NCBI GenBank assembly: GCA_002166865.1
Contig: NHTQ01000001.1
Coordinates: 310,001-374,000, forward strand
Direction of reading: 5' to 3'
Length of the DNA: 64,000 bases
Source: Rhodobacteraceae bacterium WFHF2C18
GTDB lineage: Bacteria > Pseudomonadota > Alphaproteobacteria > Rhodobacterales > Rhodobacteraceae
The notes beneath the pieces are model-generated. The model was not told the DNA's origin and searched no databases. It worked only from the letters and a program-made list of their open reading frames with translations. This document shows, in pieces, positions 1 to 10,875 of the stretch (its first letter is position 1; every line of letters starts with the position of its first letter). Both the position numbers and the translations under genes were made by a program.

Positions 1-2252
1 CCGAGGACAAGAATTTCTACCAGCATTCGGGCTATGACGCGCGCGGCATCGCGGCCGCCATCGTCGAGGCGATCCGCACCCGCGGGGAAACGGTGCGCGG
101 TGCCTCCACGATCACCCAGCAGGTGATGAAGAACTTCCTGCTCTCCGGCGACCGCCGGATCGAGCGCAAGATCAAGGAGATCATCCTGGCCACCCGCATC
201 GAGGAGACGCTGGACAAGGAGGCGATCCTCGAACTCTACCTCAACGAGATCTTTCTGGGCCAGAATTCCTACGGCGTGACCGCCGCCGCGCAGACCTATT
301 TCAACAAGAGCCTGCGCGCGTTGGCGCCGCACGAGGCCGCCTTCCTGGCCTCCATGCCCAAGGCGCCCAGCAATTTCCACCCCGTCCGCAATACCCAGCG
401 GCTGCGGGACCGGCGCGATTTCGTTCTGGAGGAGATGTTCGAGAACGGCTACCTCGACCGCGCCACCTACGAGGCCGAGGTCGAGAAACCGGTCCGCTCC
501 GTTCAGCAGGGCGATTTCCCGCCGTTCTCGGCCGATCTGCCCCCCCGCGACTACTTCACCGACGAGATCCGCCGCCAGCTCAGCCGCGATTTCGGCGAGG
601 GCGAATTCTTCTCGGGCGGCTACAGCGTGCGTGCCACGATCGACCCCGGCATGCAGGACGTCGCCGCCGTGGCCCTGCGCCGCCAGCTGGAGGACTACGA
701 CCGCGGGCGCGGCAAGTGGCGCGGCACGGGCGAGTCGCTGCCCGCCGAGGCCCTCGAAAGCGAAGACGCCTGGCGCGCCGCGCTGGCCGAGGCCGAGGTC
801 GCCCGCGACATCACGCTGGATGGCGAATGGCTGCCCGCCGTCGTTCTGGACATCGAGGCGCAGCAGATGCGCCTCGGGATCGAGGGCGTGGCAGAGGGCG
901 AGGACACGCCTCACGCCGTCCCGCGCGAGGATATCGCCTGGCTGCCCGGCGACTTCTTCGAGACCTTCGAGGTCGGTGAGGTCGTCCACGTACGCCGCGT
1001 CACCGACGAGGCAGGGAACTTCCTGCGCTGGACCCTGCGCCAGGTGCCCGAGGTGCAGGGCGGCTTCGTCGCGATGGACGTGGAAACGGGCCGCGTGATC
1101 GCCATGCAGGGCGGTTTTTCCTACCAGGATTCGGTCTTCAACCGCGCCACGCAGGCCGAACGGCAACCGGGCTCCTCCTTCAAGCCCTTCGTCTATGCCG
1201 CCGCGTTGGACTCGGGCTATTCACCTGCCACCATCGTGGTGGACGCCCCGATCGAGATCGACACGCCCCAGGGTCTCTGGCGGCCGCGCAACGCCTCGAA
1301 CAAGTTCTACGGGCCCACGCCCCTGCGCACCGGCATCGAACGCTCGCGGAACCTGATGACCATCCGGCTGGCGCAGGAAGTTGGCATGGACGTGGTGGCG
1401 AATTACGCTGAAAGGTTCGGCGTCTACGACGACATGGGCGGTTTCCTGGCGAACGCGCTCGGGTCCGACGAGACCACGCTTTACCGCATGGTGTCGGCCT
1501 ATGCGATGTTCGCCAACGGCGGCGAGCGGGTGGAGCCCACGCTGGTGGACCGGGTGCAGGACCGCTACGGCCGCACCGTCTATCGCCACGATCAACGCGA
1601 CTGCGTGGATTGCGCCGATCCCGCCATCCCCAAGACGCGGGGCCCCTGGATCGTCTCGGACCGGCGGCAGGTGATGGATTCCATCACCGCCTACCAGCTC
1701 ACCTCGATGATGCAGGGGGTCGTGGACCGCGGCACCGCGTCGGGCCACGTTGATCTGCCCGTCCCCGTGGCCGGCAAGACCGGCACTACCAACGACGCCC
1801 GCGATGTCTGGTTCGTGGGCTTCACCAGCACAATCGCCGCGGGCTGCTACATCGGCCACGACCAGCCGCGCGGGCTGGGCCGCGGGGCTTATGGCGCCTC
1901 GATGTGCGGGCCCGTGTTCCAGGAGTTCATGCAGCAAGCCGTCACGAAATACGGCGGCGGCGCGTTCGACGTGCCCCCGGGCGGACGCTTCATCAAGATC
2001 GACCGCTACACCGGCGCGCGGCTGTCCGATGACGCCGAGGGCGAAAACGTGGTCGCCGAGTACTTCCGCGAGGGCGAGGAACCCATCTTCGGCGTGACCT
2101 TCGATGGCGGCTTTGCAATGGGCGATGATCTGGACCTTTTCCAGCCCGGCGAGTCCGAACAGGTCCGCGAGGTGACGACCTCGACCGGCGAGAAGGCCAA
2201 GGTGGGCGACAAGGCGACCTTCGGCTCGATGAGTTCCGGCGGCCTTTACTAG
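1..2252 (+). CDS. mrcA: Class A penicillin-binding protein 1A (5' end outside window)
   Basis: Bifunctional peptidoglycan synthase of the inner membrane: an N-terminal glycosyltransferase polymerises lipid II and a C-terminal transpeptidase cross-links the strands. The open frame runs in from before base 1 (first full codon at 3), so the membrane anchor and extreme N-terminus are missing. Visible glycosyltransferase motifs are [10 protein letters not shown] at the very start, then GASTITQQ, the RKIKEI stretch and [14 protein letters not shown]. The transpeptidase has the active-site SSFK tetrad (in QPGSSFKPF), SRN and KTGTT. The region between them fits the OB-type insert of PBP1A. The family assignment is secure; the true start cannot be given. 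The stop is TAG and the release factor 2 gene follows after 101 bases. Confidence 0.95.
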   Translation, partial: EDKNFYQHSGYDARGIAAAIVEAIRTRGETVRGASTITQQVMKNFLLSGDRRIERKIKEIILATRIEETLDKEAILELYLNEIFLGQNSYGVTAAAQTYFNKSLRALAPHEAAFLASMPKAPSNFHPVRNTQRLRDRRDFVLEEMFENGYLDRATYEAEVEKPVRSVQQGDFPPFSADLPPRDYFTDEIRRQLSRDFGEGEFFSGGYSVRATIDPGMQDVAAVALRRQLEDYDRGRGKWRGTGESLPAEALESEDAWRAALAEAEVARDITLDGEWLPAVVLDIEAQQMRLGIEGVAEGEDTPHAVPREDIAWLPGDFFETFEVGEVVHVRRVTDEAGNFLRWTLRQVPEVQGGFVAMDVETGRVIAMQGGFSYQDSVFNRATQAERQPGSSFKPFVYAAALDSGYSPATIVVDAPIEIDTPQGLWRPRNASNKFYGPTPLRTGIERSRNLMTIRLAQEVGMDVVANYAERFGVYDDMGGFLANALGSDETTLYRMVSAYAMFANGGERVEPTLVDRVQDRYGRTVYRHDQRDCVDCADPAIPKTRGPWIVSDRRQVMDSITAYQLTSMMQGVVDRGTASGHVDLPVPVAGKTGTTNDARDVWFVGFTSTIAAGCYIGHDQPRGLGRGAYGASMCGPVFQEFMQQAVTKYGGGAFDVPPGGRFIKIDRYTGARLSDDAEGENVVAEYFREGEEPIFGVTFDGGFAMGDDLDLFQPGESEQVREVTTSTGEKAKVGDKATFGSMSSGGLY

Positions 2253-2353
2253 CCGGATTTCCCGCATGCCTGCCCGACCCCCGGGCGCCACCTTGCCCGC
2301 CTGCGCGCCCTGCGCTATCACGCGGGCCTGAGCAGACCCAAGGACACCCCTCA

Positions 2354-3481
2354 ATGCGCGCCGAATCCGAAACCCTGGTCTCCGAAATCGAGAACTCGCT
2401 GGAGCTTCTGCGCCAGCGCATGGACTGGGAGACCGCCCAGCACCGCCTGGAGGAATTCAACGCGCGGGTGGAGGATCCGACCCTTTGGGACGATCCGGCG
2501 AAGGCCCAGAAGCTGATGCGCGACCGGCAAAGCCTTGTGGACGCCATCGAAACGCACGACGCGATCCGCCAGGAGCTGACCGACACCGTCGATCTGATCG
2601 AACTCGGCGAGGCCGAGGGCGACGAGGAGGTCGTGGCCGAGGCCGAGGAAAGCCTCCGGGCGCTGGCCGCGCGCGCGCGGGAAAAGGAGCTGGAGGCGCT
2701 GCTGGACGGCGAGGCCGACGCCAACGACACCTTCCTGGAAATCAATGCCGGGGCAGGCGGCACCGAGTCCTGTGACTGGGCCGCGATGCTGGCGCGGATG
2801 TATGTCCGCTGGGCCGAGAAGCGCGGCTACACCGTCGAGTTGCAGTCCGAGACGCCGGGGGACGACGCCGGCATCCGCTCGGCGGCCTACAAGATCTCCG
2901 GGCGCAATGCCTACGGCTGGCTGAAATCCGAATCTGGCGTTCACCGGCTGGTGCGCATCTCCCCCTTCGATTCGGCGGCCAAGCGGCACACGTCCTTCTG
3001 TTCGGTCTGGGTCTACCCTGTGGTGGACGACGACATCGACATCGAGGTCAACCCCGCCGATATCCGCGTTGATACCTTCCGCTCGTCCGGGGCCGGCGGG
3101 CAGCACGTGAACACCACCGACTCGGCGGTGCGGATCACCCACCATCCCACCGGCATCGTCGTGACCAGTTCCGAGAAATCGCAGCACCAGAACCGCGAGA
3201 TCGCCATGAAGGCGCTGAAATCGCGGCTCTATCAGATGGAACTGGACCGGCGCCACGCCGCCATCAACGCCGAGCACGAGGCCAAGGGCGAGGCCGGCTG
3301 GGGCAACCAGATCCGGTCCTACGTGCTGCACCCCTACCAGATGGTCAAGGACCTGCGCACCGGGGTTGAAACCTCGGATACCAAGGGCGTGCTCGATGGC
3401 GACCTGGACCAGTTCATGGCCGCCACCCTGGCGATGGACGTCACCGGCAAGTCCCGCGCCGAGGCCCAGGGAGAGGTCTGA
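2354..3481 (+). CDS. prfB: Peptide chain release factor 2
   Basis: Recognises UGA and UAA stop codons and triggers hydrolysis of peptidyl-tRNA on the ribosome. It has 375 residues, normal for RF2. The codon-reading tripeptide SPF lies at residues 203-205 (RF1 has PxT instead), and the catalytic GGQ at 248-250 within [14 protein letters not shown]. The frame is open throughout, so the +1 programmed frameshift that autoregulates enterobacterial prfB is absent; this follows from the uninterrupted frame. The position downstream of a PBP1A gene suggests possible co-transcription, but the 101-base gap could hold its own promoter. Confidence 0.97.
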   Translation: MRAESETLVSEIENSLELLRQRMDWETAQHRLEEFNARVEDPTLWDDPAKAQKLMRDRQSLVDAIETHDAIRQELTDTVDLIELGEAEGDEEVVAEAEESLRALAARAREKELEALLDGEADANDTFLEINAGAGGTESCDWAAMLARMYVRWAEKRGYTVELQSETPGDDAGIRSAAYKISGRNAYGWLKSESGVHRLVRISPFDSAAKRHTSFCSVWVYPVVDDDIDIEVNPADIRVDTFRSSGAGGQHVNTTDSAVRITHHPTGIVVTSSEKSQHQNREIAMKALKSRLYQMELDRRHAAINAEHEAKGEAGWGNQIRSYVLHPYQMVKDLRTGVETSDTKGVLDGDLDQFMAATLAMDVTGKSRAEAQGEV

Positions 3482-3579
3482 GGGCAGGGGCATGCGGCCC
3501 CGTCCCGTGAACGTCGGGATGACGGATCGGCCTTGTCCCCGGCGCGCGCCCGCGTAGCCTGAGCCCGGGGAGGGGCCGA

Positions 3580-4992
3580 ATGGACGCGATTCTGGAACAG
3601 GACGCCACGGCGCAGGCGCGGGCGATCGCGGCGGGCCGGTTGCGCGCCGTGGATCTGATGGAGGCGACGCTCGCGCGGATCGCCGCGGTGAACCCCGCGC
3701 TCAACGCCGTCGTCTCGCTGCGCGACACCGATGCGCTGATGGCCGAGGCGCGGGCCGCCGATGCCGGGCCGGCCAGGGGGCCGCTGCACGGGCTGCCCCT
3801 CGCGGTCAAGGACCTGGCCAATGCCGCGGGCCTGCCCACCAGCCAGGGCTCGCCGCTCTTTGCCGGGCAGATGGCGGACCGGGACGACCTGCATGTCGCG
3901 CGGATGCGCGCCGCCGGGGCCATCGTCATCGGCAAGACGAACACGCCGGAGTTCGGGCTGGGCAGCCATACCTACAACCCCGTTTTCGGGGCCACCGCCA
4001 ACCCCTATGCGCCGGCGCGCAGCTGCGGCGGCTCCTCGGGCGGGGCGGCGGTTGCGCTGGCCGCGCGGATGCTGGCCCTGGCCGACGGATCGGACATGAT
4101 GGGCAGCCTGCGCAACCCGGCGGGCTGGTGCAACGTCTACGGCTTCCGCCCCACCTGGGGCCGGGTGCCGGCCGAACCCGAGGGCGACACCTTCCTCCAC
4201 CAGTTGGCCACCGAAGGGCCCATGGCACGCAGCCCCGCGGACCTGGCGCTGCTGCTGGATGTCATGGCCGGGCCCGATCCGCGCCAGCCGCACGGCCTGA
4301 CCAGGCAGCGCTTCGGTCCGCCGGCGGCGGCCGCGCCGGGGGCGCGCATCGCCTGGCTGGGGGACTGGGGCGGCGCCTACCCGATGGAGGCGGGGGTGCT
4401 GGACACCTGTGCGGGCGCCCTGCGCACCTTCGAGGATCTCGGCGCGGTGGTGGAGCCCCTGGCACCGCCCTTTGACCGTGACGCCCTGTGGGACAGCTGG
4501 ACCATCCTGCGCAGTTGGAAGGTCGCCGCGGGGCTCTCGCCGCTGTCCGCGGATCCCGCGGCGCGCAAGCGGCTCAAGCCCGAGGCGCTCTGGGAAATCG
4601 CGCGCGGCCAGGCCCTGTCGGCGCTGGACGTGCACCGCGCCAGCGTCACCCGCTCGGCCTGGTTCGCCCGCGCGGCCGGCCTCCTGCGCAGCTACGACGC
4701 GCTCGCGCTGCCCACGGCGCAGGTCTGGCCCTTCGACCGCGACATCGCCTGGCCGCGGACGGTCGCCGGCACGGCGATGGACAGCTATCACCGCTGGATG
4801 GAGGTGGTGGTCCCCGCCAGTCTCGCGGGGCTGCCCGCGCTGGCGGTGCCCGCGGGGTTCGGGCCCGGGGGCCTGCCGATGGGGCTGCAACTGATCGGCC
4901 GCCACGGCGGCGAGGCGCGGCTCTTGTCGCTGGCCGAGGCCTATCACCGGGCCACGCGCTGGCCGCAGCGGCGGCCCCCGCCGGAAAGCTGA
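3580..4992 (+). CDS. Amidase signature family hydrolase
   Basis: A 470-residue cytosolic amidase of the amidase signature family (related to GatA and AmiE-type amidases), hydrolysing an unknown carboxamide. The Ser-cisSer-Lys triad is visible: Lys77 in AVKDLA, the glycine/serine-rich CGGSSGG around Ser152-153, and the nucleophile Ser176 in SDMMGSLRNP. The last segment carries MM where most family members have TG or FG before the GS, which may affect substrate choice. Comparable enzymes are often annotated as 6-aminohexanoate-cyclic-dimer hydrolase or indoleacetamide hydrolase, but I cannot decide the substrate. There is no gatC/gatB neighbour, so it is unlikely to be the tRNA amidotransferase subunit. 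ATG with GGGGAGGGG upstream supports the start. Confidence 0.9.
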   Translation: MDAILEQDATAQARAIAAGRLRAVDLMEATLARIAAVNPALNAVVSLRDTDALMAEARAADAGPARGPLHGLPLAVKDLANAAGLPTSQGSPLFAGQMADRDDLHVARMRAAGAIVIGKTNTPEFGLGSHTYNPVFGATANPYAPARSCGGSSGGAAVALAARMLALADGSDMMGSLRNPAGWCNVYGFRPTWGRVPAEPEGDTFLHQLATEGPMARSPADLALLLDVMAGPDPRQPHGLTRQRFGPPAAAAPGARIAWLGDWGGAYPMEAGVLDTCAGALRTFEDLGAVVEPLAPPFDRDALWDSWTILRSWKVAAGLSPLSADPAARKRLKPEALWEIARGQALSALDVHRASVTRSAWFARAAGLLRSYDALALPTAQVWPFDRDIAWPRTVAGTAMDSYHRWMEVVVPASLAGLPALAVPAGFGPGGLPMGLQLIGRHGGEARLLSLAEAYHRATRWPQRRPPPES

Positions 4993-5054
4993 CGTCAATT
5001 TGAGTCTTTGTCGCAGCCGTCACCTTCGCTAGGCTCCCGCCCAGGGAGGACGAC

Positions 5055-5849
5055 ATGACCATGCAGGAGACAAAGCCGCACGGCGTGCCCGAACTCGGGC
5101 CGGTGACATTTTCCATGCTGGGGGCGGCGCTGCGCCGGGGCTGGGCGGACATGCGGCGCGCGCCCGGATACGGGGTGATCTTCGCCGGGGCCTGCGTGGC
5201 GGTGGGGCTGGTGATGCTGGCCGTCACCTGGGCCACGGGGCAGACCTACTGGATGATCCTGGCGGGGCTGGGGTTCCCGCTGGTGGGGCCCTTCGCGGCG
5301 GTGGGGCTCTACGAGGTCAGCCACCGCCTGGAACAGGGCCAGTCCCTCGCCCCCGCTGCGATATTCGGCGTCGTGTTCCACCAGAGCCGGCGGCAGCTGC
5401 CCTCGCTGTGCTCGATCATCATCATGGTCTTCCTGTTCTGGGTTTTCCTGGCGCACATGATCTTCGCGCTCTTCCTGGGGCTGGCGCCGATGACCAACAT
5501 CTCGACCAGTTTCGAGGTCTTCCTCACGCCCGAGGGGCTCAGCATGCTGGCCTTCGGCACGCTGGTCGGCGCGGGCTTCGCGCTGCTGATCTACACGATC
5601 ACGGTGATCGGGCTGCCCCTGCTGCTGGACCGCGAGGTGGATTTCGTCACCGCCATGATCGTCAGCGTGCAGACGGTCCTGGCCAGTCCCGGGCCGATGC
5701 TGGCCTGGGCCGCCTGCATCGCGGTCGTCACCTTCGTGGCGATGCTGCCGGCGTTCCTGGGGCTCTTCGTGGTGCTGCCGCTGCTGGGGCACGCCTCCTG
5801 GCACCTCTATCGTCAGATCTGCGCCGCCGGGGCCGCGGAGGCCGCGTAA
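5055..5849 (+). CDS. DUF2189 family integral membrane protein
   Basis: A 264-residue inner-membrane protein of unknown function. The sequence matches the DUF2189 family by its N-terminal amphipathic stretch (LRRGWADMRRAPGYG) followed by about six hydrophobic segments, starting near residues 45-65 and 70-90. The conserved GPFAAVGLYEVSHRLEQGQ stretch follows the second one. Preferred start is the ATG at 5055, nine bases behind GGGAGG. No enzyme motif is visible. It stands alone between an amidase and a methyltransferase, so the context adds little. Confidence 0.85.
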   Translation: MTMQETKPHGVPELGPVTFSMLGAALRRGWADMRRAPGYGVIFAGACVAVGLVMLAVTWATGQTYWMILAGLGFPLVGPFAAVGLYEVSHRLEQGQSLAPAAIFGVVFHQSRRQLPSLCSIIIMVFLFWVFLAHMIFALFLGLAPMTNISTSFEVFLTPEGLSMLAFGTLVGAGFALLIYTITVIGLPLLLDREVDFVTAMIVSVQTVLASPGPMLAWAACIAVVTFVAMLPAFLGLFVVLPLLGHASWHLYRQICAAGAAEAA

Positions 5850-5946
5850 CCCGCGTATCGGCGCAGGGGCACGGTGCGGTTTTGCGGGCTTTCCCGCGCC
5901 GCCCGCCCGGTGTAGCACGCTCACCGGACGGGACGGGAGAGATGCC

Positions 5947-6594
5947 ATGCCCACGCAGCAGGCCTTCTGGGACAGGGTCGCGCGGAAGTATGCCGCGCGG
6001 CCCATCCGCGACATGGCCGCCTATGACGCGACGATGGTGCGCACCCGCGCGCACCTGCATCCCCGCGACCGCGCGCTGGAACTTGGCTGCGGCACCGGCA
6101 CCACGGCGCTGCGCCTGGCGCCGCACCTGGCCCATCTCACCGCCACCGATATCTCGGGCGAGATGCTGGCGATCGCCCGGGAAAAGGCCGCCCGGGCCGG
6201 CGCCGAAAACCTCGCCTTCGCCCAGGCGACGGTGTCCGCTGCCCCCACCGGCCCGGCGCCGGGATACGACGTGGTGCTGGCCTACAATTTCCTGCAACTG
6301 ATCGCGGATATCCCCCAAACCCTGGCCCGGGTTCACGACCTGCTGGCGCCGGGCGGGCGGTTCATCTCGAAAACGGTCTGCCTGGGGCGGCACGCCTGGC
6401 ACCTGCGGGCGGTGGTGGCCCTGCTGCGCGCCGTCGGCAAGGCGCCGCCCCTGCGGTTCCTGTCGGCAGAGGAACTTGAGGCGATGATCCGGGCCGCCGG
6501 GTTCGAGATCCTCGAGACCGGCGATTACCCGGCGCGTCCGCGCAGCCGATTCGTCGTCGCGCGCAAGCCGGCGAACGTCCCGCCCCGGGCCTGA
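5947..6594 (+). CDS. Class I SAM-dependent methyltransferase
   Basis: A 215-residue Rossmann-fold methyltransferase. Motif I is clear as LELGCGTGTTALRLA near residues 39-53, followed by the acidic strand TATDISGEML that binds the ribose of S-adenosylmethionine, and a post-II segment YDVVLAYNFLQL. The fold resembles the methyltransferase-11 group (UbiE-like small-molecule enzymes), but no substrate-specific motif can be recognised. The GGGAGAG upstream of the ATG fits a ribosome binding site. Its stop codon lies inside a short GC-rich hairpin that faces a convergent minus-strand gene. Confidence 0.85.
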   Translation: MPTQQAFWDRVARKYAARPIRDMAAYDATMVRTRAHLHPRDRALELGCGTGTTALRLAPHLAHLTATDISGEMLAIAREKAARAGAENLAFAQATVSAAPTGPAPGYDVVLAYNFLQLIADIPQTLARVHDLLAPGGRFISKTVCLGRHAWHLRAVVALLRAVGKAPPLRFLSAEELEAMIRAAGFEILETGDYPARPRSRFVVARKPANVPPRA

Positions 6595-6640
6595 CCCGGG
6601 GCCTCGACCGCCCGCGAGGTCCCGGCGCGGGGGCCGGGAC
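6583..6640. terminator. Two GC-rich hairpins at a convergent gene junction
   Basis: CCCCGGG at 6583-6589 pairs with CCCGGGG at 6595-6601, and GTCCCGGC at 6619-6626 pairs with GCCGGGAC at 6633-6640 around a 6-base loop. Neither is followed by a run of T, so any termination would be weak or Rho-assisted; the main support is their position between two genes pointing at each other. Confidence 0.4.
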
Positions 6641-6645
6641 GGGCG

Positions 6646-6864
6646 TCACGCTTCGCGGCCCTCCGCCTTCAGCCTTGCATGCAGGCGCCGGGCCTCGGGG
6701 GCGCCGGCCTCCAGCGCGTAGACGTAAGCGTGCGTGAGGTAGAAGCACGAGGCGTCGATGTCGTTCACCCGGTCGGCGGCCTCGGCATAGAGCTTGATCA
6801 GCGCCATGCGGTCGTTGGCCGCGTGGGCCGAGATCATGCGGCGGTCGAGCTCTTCCAGCCTCAT
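6646..6864 (-). CDS. Small conserved protein coupled to the Rieske oxygenase
   Basis: A 72-residue protein beginning MRLEELDRRM. Its ATG at 6864 overlaps the TGA of the upstream Rieske oxygenase gene by four bases (ATGA), which points to translational coupling and a shared role. The sequence is predicted helical, lacks a signal peptide, membrane segment or metal motif, and ends at a stop at 6646. I do not recognise the family. It could be a small accessory or regulatory partner of the oxygenase. The coupling supports it being real; the function is unknown. Confidence 0.7.
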   Translation of the reverse strand: MRLEELDRRMISAHAANDRMALIKLYAEAADRVNDIDASCFYLTHAYVYALEAGAPEARRLHARLKAEGREA

Positions 6865-8021
6865 TCCGCCGCCCTCGCCTTGGCCCGGTGGGTTTCGATC
6901 TTGCCGGCCACCCAGGCGTGGAAGCAGTGGGTCGGGCTGTCCATCGCCGGCGAGAACCGCCCCCCGTCGAAGGCGCTGGCATGGCGGCCGCGCTGCATCC
7001 CCTCGACGACGAAGACGTCCTCCTCGAACACGGTTTTCCAAAGCTGCGTGTTGCGCATCTTCAGCCCCTCGTCGGCGTCGGGAACGGCGTAGTAGAGGTG
7101 GATGTGCTCCGCCGTGCGTTCGGGCCCCAGCGGTTCCAGGATGATGGCGAAGGCATGGTCGCGGTGCGTGCCCAGCAGAACGTTGGGGTAGACGGCGATG
7201 TATTCGGCCTGCTCGTTCCACTTGGCGCCGACCTCCTCGAAATCGGGGAACTTGTTGCCGTCCTCGTTGGTGAGCTGGCGATACACCCTGGTGCCCTGGC
7301 CCGAGAACTCGCCGGGCTGCTCGATGTGGTAATGATCCTCCAGCCGCGAATAGCTGTTCAGCCCGGGGTGCACCCAGGGCAGGTGATAGCTCTCGCAGTA
7401 GTTCTCGACCGCCAGCTTCCAGTTGGTGGCCACCTCCAGCCGGAACCGGCTGTCGGCCCCGCCGTGATGGAGTGGGCGGTCGAACTCCCGCCAGCGGTGC
7501 ATGATGTCGGCCATCGCCTCCTCGAAGGGCGGCGCGTCGCCGGCGACGTTGATCCAGACGATATCTCGCCAGATGTGGCTGCGCACTTCCAGCAGGCCCA
7601 GATCGGCGCGGTCGATCGAGTCGTGCGTGTTCTGGCCGGGCCCGCCCACGTGGGGGGTGCTGACCAGCTTGCCCTGGGTGGAGTAGCACCACGAATGGTA
7701 GGGGCAGCGGATCGCGCCCTCGATCTTGCGCGGCGCGTCGACCAGGATCATGCCCCGGTGACGGCAGGTGTTGTGAAAGACGCGCACCCGGCCGTCCCGG
7801 TCGCGGATCAGCAGCAGCGGCAGGCCCACGAAATCCATCGGCACGGCATCCCCGGGGTCGGGCACGTCGGCGGCAACGGCCAGGCCGGCCCACTGCGAGA
7901 ACAGCAGCGCCTCTTTCTCTTCGGCATAGATGGCGGGGTCGATGTAATGCGCGTTCGGCAGGCCGTGGGCCTTGTCCACGCTCTGGCGGACCCGGGACAG
8001 ATCAGTGACGGTCTGCGTCAT
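6861..8021 (-). CDS. Rieske-type aromatic ring-hydroxylating oxygenase, alpha subunit
   Basis: The oxygenase component of a two-component Rieske non-haem iron system, needing a separate reductase not seen nearby. The 386-residue product has the Rieske [2Fe-2S] ligands C-R-H and C-P-Y-H (in NTCRHRG and IRCPYHSW, about residues 80-105). The mononuclear iron site lies in NWKLAVENYCESYHLPWVH. The overall pattern resembles the choline/glycine betaine/carnitine monooxygenase branch (GbcA, CntA) as much as true aromatic dioxygenases, so the substrate is open. Start at 8021 is chosen because GGAGAG stands six bases upstream; a longer frame to 8054 lacks such a site. No beta subunit gene is present. 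Confidence 0.88.
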   Translation of the reverse strand: MTQTVTDLSRVRQSVDKAHGLPNAHYIDPAIYAEEKEALLFSQWAGLAVAADVPDPGDAVPMDFVGLPLLLIRDRDGRVRVFHNTCRHRGMILVDAPRKIEGAIRCPYHSWCYSTQGKLVSTPHVGGPGQNTHDSIDRADLGLLEVRSHIWRDIVWINVAGDAPPFEEAMADIMHRWREFDRPLHHGGADSRFRLEVATNWKLAVENYCESYHLPWVHPGLNSYSRLEDHYHIEQPGEFSGQGTRVYRQLTNEDGNKFPDFEEVGAKWNEQAEYIAVYPNVLLGTHRDHAFAIILEPLGPERTAEHIHLYYAVPDADEGLKMRNTQLWKTVFEEDVFVVEGMQRGRHASAFDGGRFSPAMDSPTHCFHAWVAGKIETHRAKARAAE

Positions 8022-8170
8022 GGGGCACTCTCCGGTGTTCAGGGTGTTTCCCACCCCAACCAGAGATTTCCCATCCGATACCGACCGTTCGCGACCCGAT
8101 TTTTCCCAAGGCGACAGGATTCCACCCTCACGACGGCCCGTGGCGCGGCCGCATCGGGGGCAGGGGCGAG

Positions 8171-8731
8171 TCAGCTGCCGCGGGACAGGGCGGCCACGCC
8201 GGTGCGCGCGATCTCCACCAGGCCCAGCGGGCGCATCAGTTCGGCGAAGGCGTCGATCTTGTCCGGCGTGCCCGTCAATTCAAAGATGAAGCTGTCCAGG
8301 GTGCTGTCAACCGCGTTGGCGCGGAAGATGTCGGCCAGGCGCAGCGCCTCGACCCGTTTCTCGCCCGCGCCCCGGACCTTCAGCAGCGCCAGCTCCCGCT
8401 CCACGCTGGGGCCTTCGACCGTCAGGTCATGGACCTCGTGCACCGGCACGATGCGGCCCAGCTGCGCCTTGATCTGCTCGATCACCTGCGGGGTCCCGGT
8501 GGTGACGATGGTGATGCGGCTGGTGTGGCCGGTGTGGTCCACCTCGGCCACGGTCAGGCTGTCGATGTTGTAGCCGCGCCCCGAGAACAGCCCGATCACG
8601 CGCGCCAGCACGCCGGGCTCGTTGTCCACGATCACGGCCAGGGTATGGGTCTCCTGCACGTCCGAGAAGGTGGGGCGCAGGTTGTAGGCCGAATGCTTGG
8701 TCGAGCCCTTCTTGATCTGTAGCGCTGACAT
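8171..8731 (-). CDS. ilvH: Acetolactate synthase small (regulatory) subunit
   Basis: Regulatory subunit of acetohydroxyacid synthase, the first common enzyme of valine, leucine and isoleucine synthesis; it confers valine feedback inhibition and stimulates the large subunit. The 186 residues begin with an ACT domain (HTLAVIVDNEPGVLARVIGLF around residues 29-49) followed by the C-terminal ALS_ss domain. It lies 89 bases downstream of ilvI on the same strand with its own strong ribosome site (AAGGAGAG), and is presumably governed by the same leader attenuator. Confidence 0.96.
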   Translation of the reverse strand: MSALQIKKGSTKHSAYNLRPTFSDVQETHTLAVIVDNEPGVLARVIGLFSGRGYNIDSLTVAEVDHTGHTSRITIVTTGTPQVIEQIKAQLGRIVPVHEVHDLTVEGPSVERELALLKVRGAGEKRVEALRLADIFRANAVDSTLDSFIFELTGTPDKIDAFAELMRPLGLVEIARTGVAALSRGS

Positions 8732-8820
8732 CCTGTCTTTCTCTCCTTACCTGTGGGACGGGCCGACGGCTTTTCCCGTCAAAGTCCCGGACAAGGTTTT
8801 CCGCGAAAACCCCTGCGGCC

Positions 8821-10578
<1,758 letters not shown>

Positions 10579-10618
10579 CGCCTTCTCCGTCTCAGCGTCA
10601 TTGATCTGTCGCGCACAC

Positions 10619-10686
10619 AAAAAAGCCCCCGGTCCGGCGGGGGCGCATGGGGTGCCATTATGGTTTCCGTCACCGGCCCATGCGCC
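10619..10686 (-). promoter_or_regulatory. ilv transcription attenuator: terminator and competing antiterminator
   Basis: Read on the minus strand. A terminator stem GCCCCCG (10644-10638) pairs with CGGGGGC (10631-10625), followed at once by six T. A competing stem pairs GGCGCATGGG (10686-10677), inside the end of the leader peptide gene, with CCCATGCGCC (10651-10642). The latter shares three bases with the terminator's 5' arm, so both cannot form together. Inner GGTG/CACC and CCAT/AATGG pairings extend the antiterminator. A ribosome finishing the leader peptide would cover the 5' arm and allow termination; one stalled at the Val/Ile codons would leave it free. The mechanism is inferred from the classic attenuation model. 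Confidence 0.9.
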
Positions 10687-10717
10687 ACTTGCCTACGATT
10701 ACTACCAGCTTCGCCAT
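10670..10717 (-). CDS. ilvL: ilv operon leader peptide
   Basis: A 15-codon reading frame too short for ordinary gene finding: MAKLVVIVGKWRMGR then TGA. Five consecutive codons are branched-chain residues (Leu-Val-Val-Ile-Val). All three valines use GTA, a codon expected to be infrequent in so GC-rich a genome, which would sharpen stalling when valyl-tRNA is scarce. GAGGAG lies about nine bases before the ATG. It sits between a good promoter and a terminator/antiterminator pair ahead of ilvI. The peptide itself needs no function; its translation is the sensor. Confidence 0.9.
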   Translation of the reverse strand: MAKLVVIVGKWRMGR

Positions 10718-10747
10718 GAAGGCCGACTCCTCGTGTCCGTGCGCGGG

Positions 10748-10776
10748 ACATTATGGCGGGGGGCGGGGGGCGTCAA
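10748..10776 (-). promoter_or_regulatory. Sigma-70 promoter of the ilvL-ilvI-ilvH operon
   Basis: On the minus strand, TTGACG (10776-10771) and TAATGT (10753-10748) are separated by exactly 17 bases of a C/G-only tract with a single A. The predicted transcription start near 10741 places the leader peptide ATG about 24 bases downstream, as expected for an attenuator leader. Confidence 0.75.
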
Positions 10777-10875
10777 CCGCGATTTGCGGAGAAAATGTCG
10801 TGCCCGCGCGGCAAATCTTTGCATTTGTTGCGCGTCCGGTCTTCGTGGCGCAGGTTTTGCACGGAAGCTCCGGTA

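Noticed and set aside
2354-3481. Possible programmed frameshift in prfB.
   Set aside because: The frame is open from the ATG to the stop, with no in-frame UGA near codon 25.
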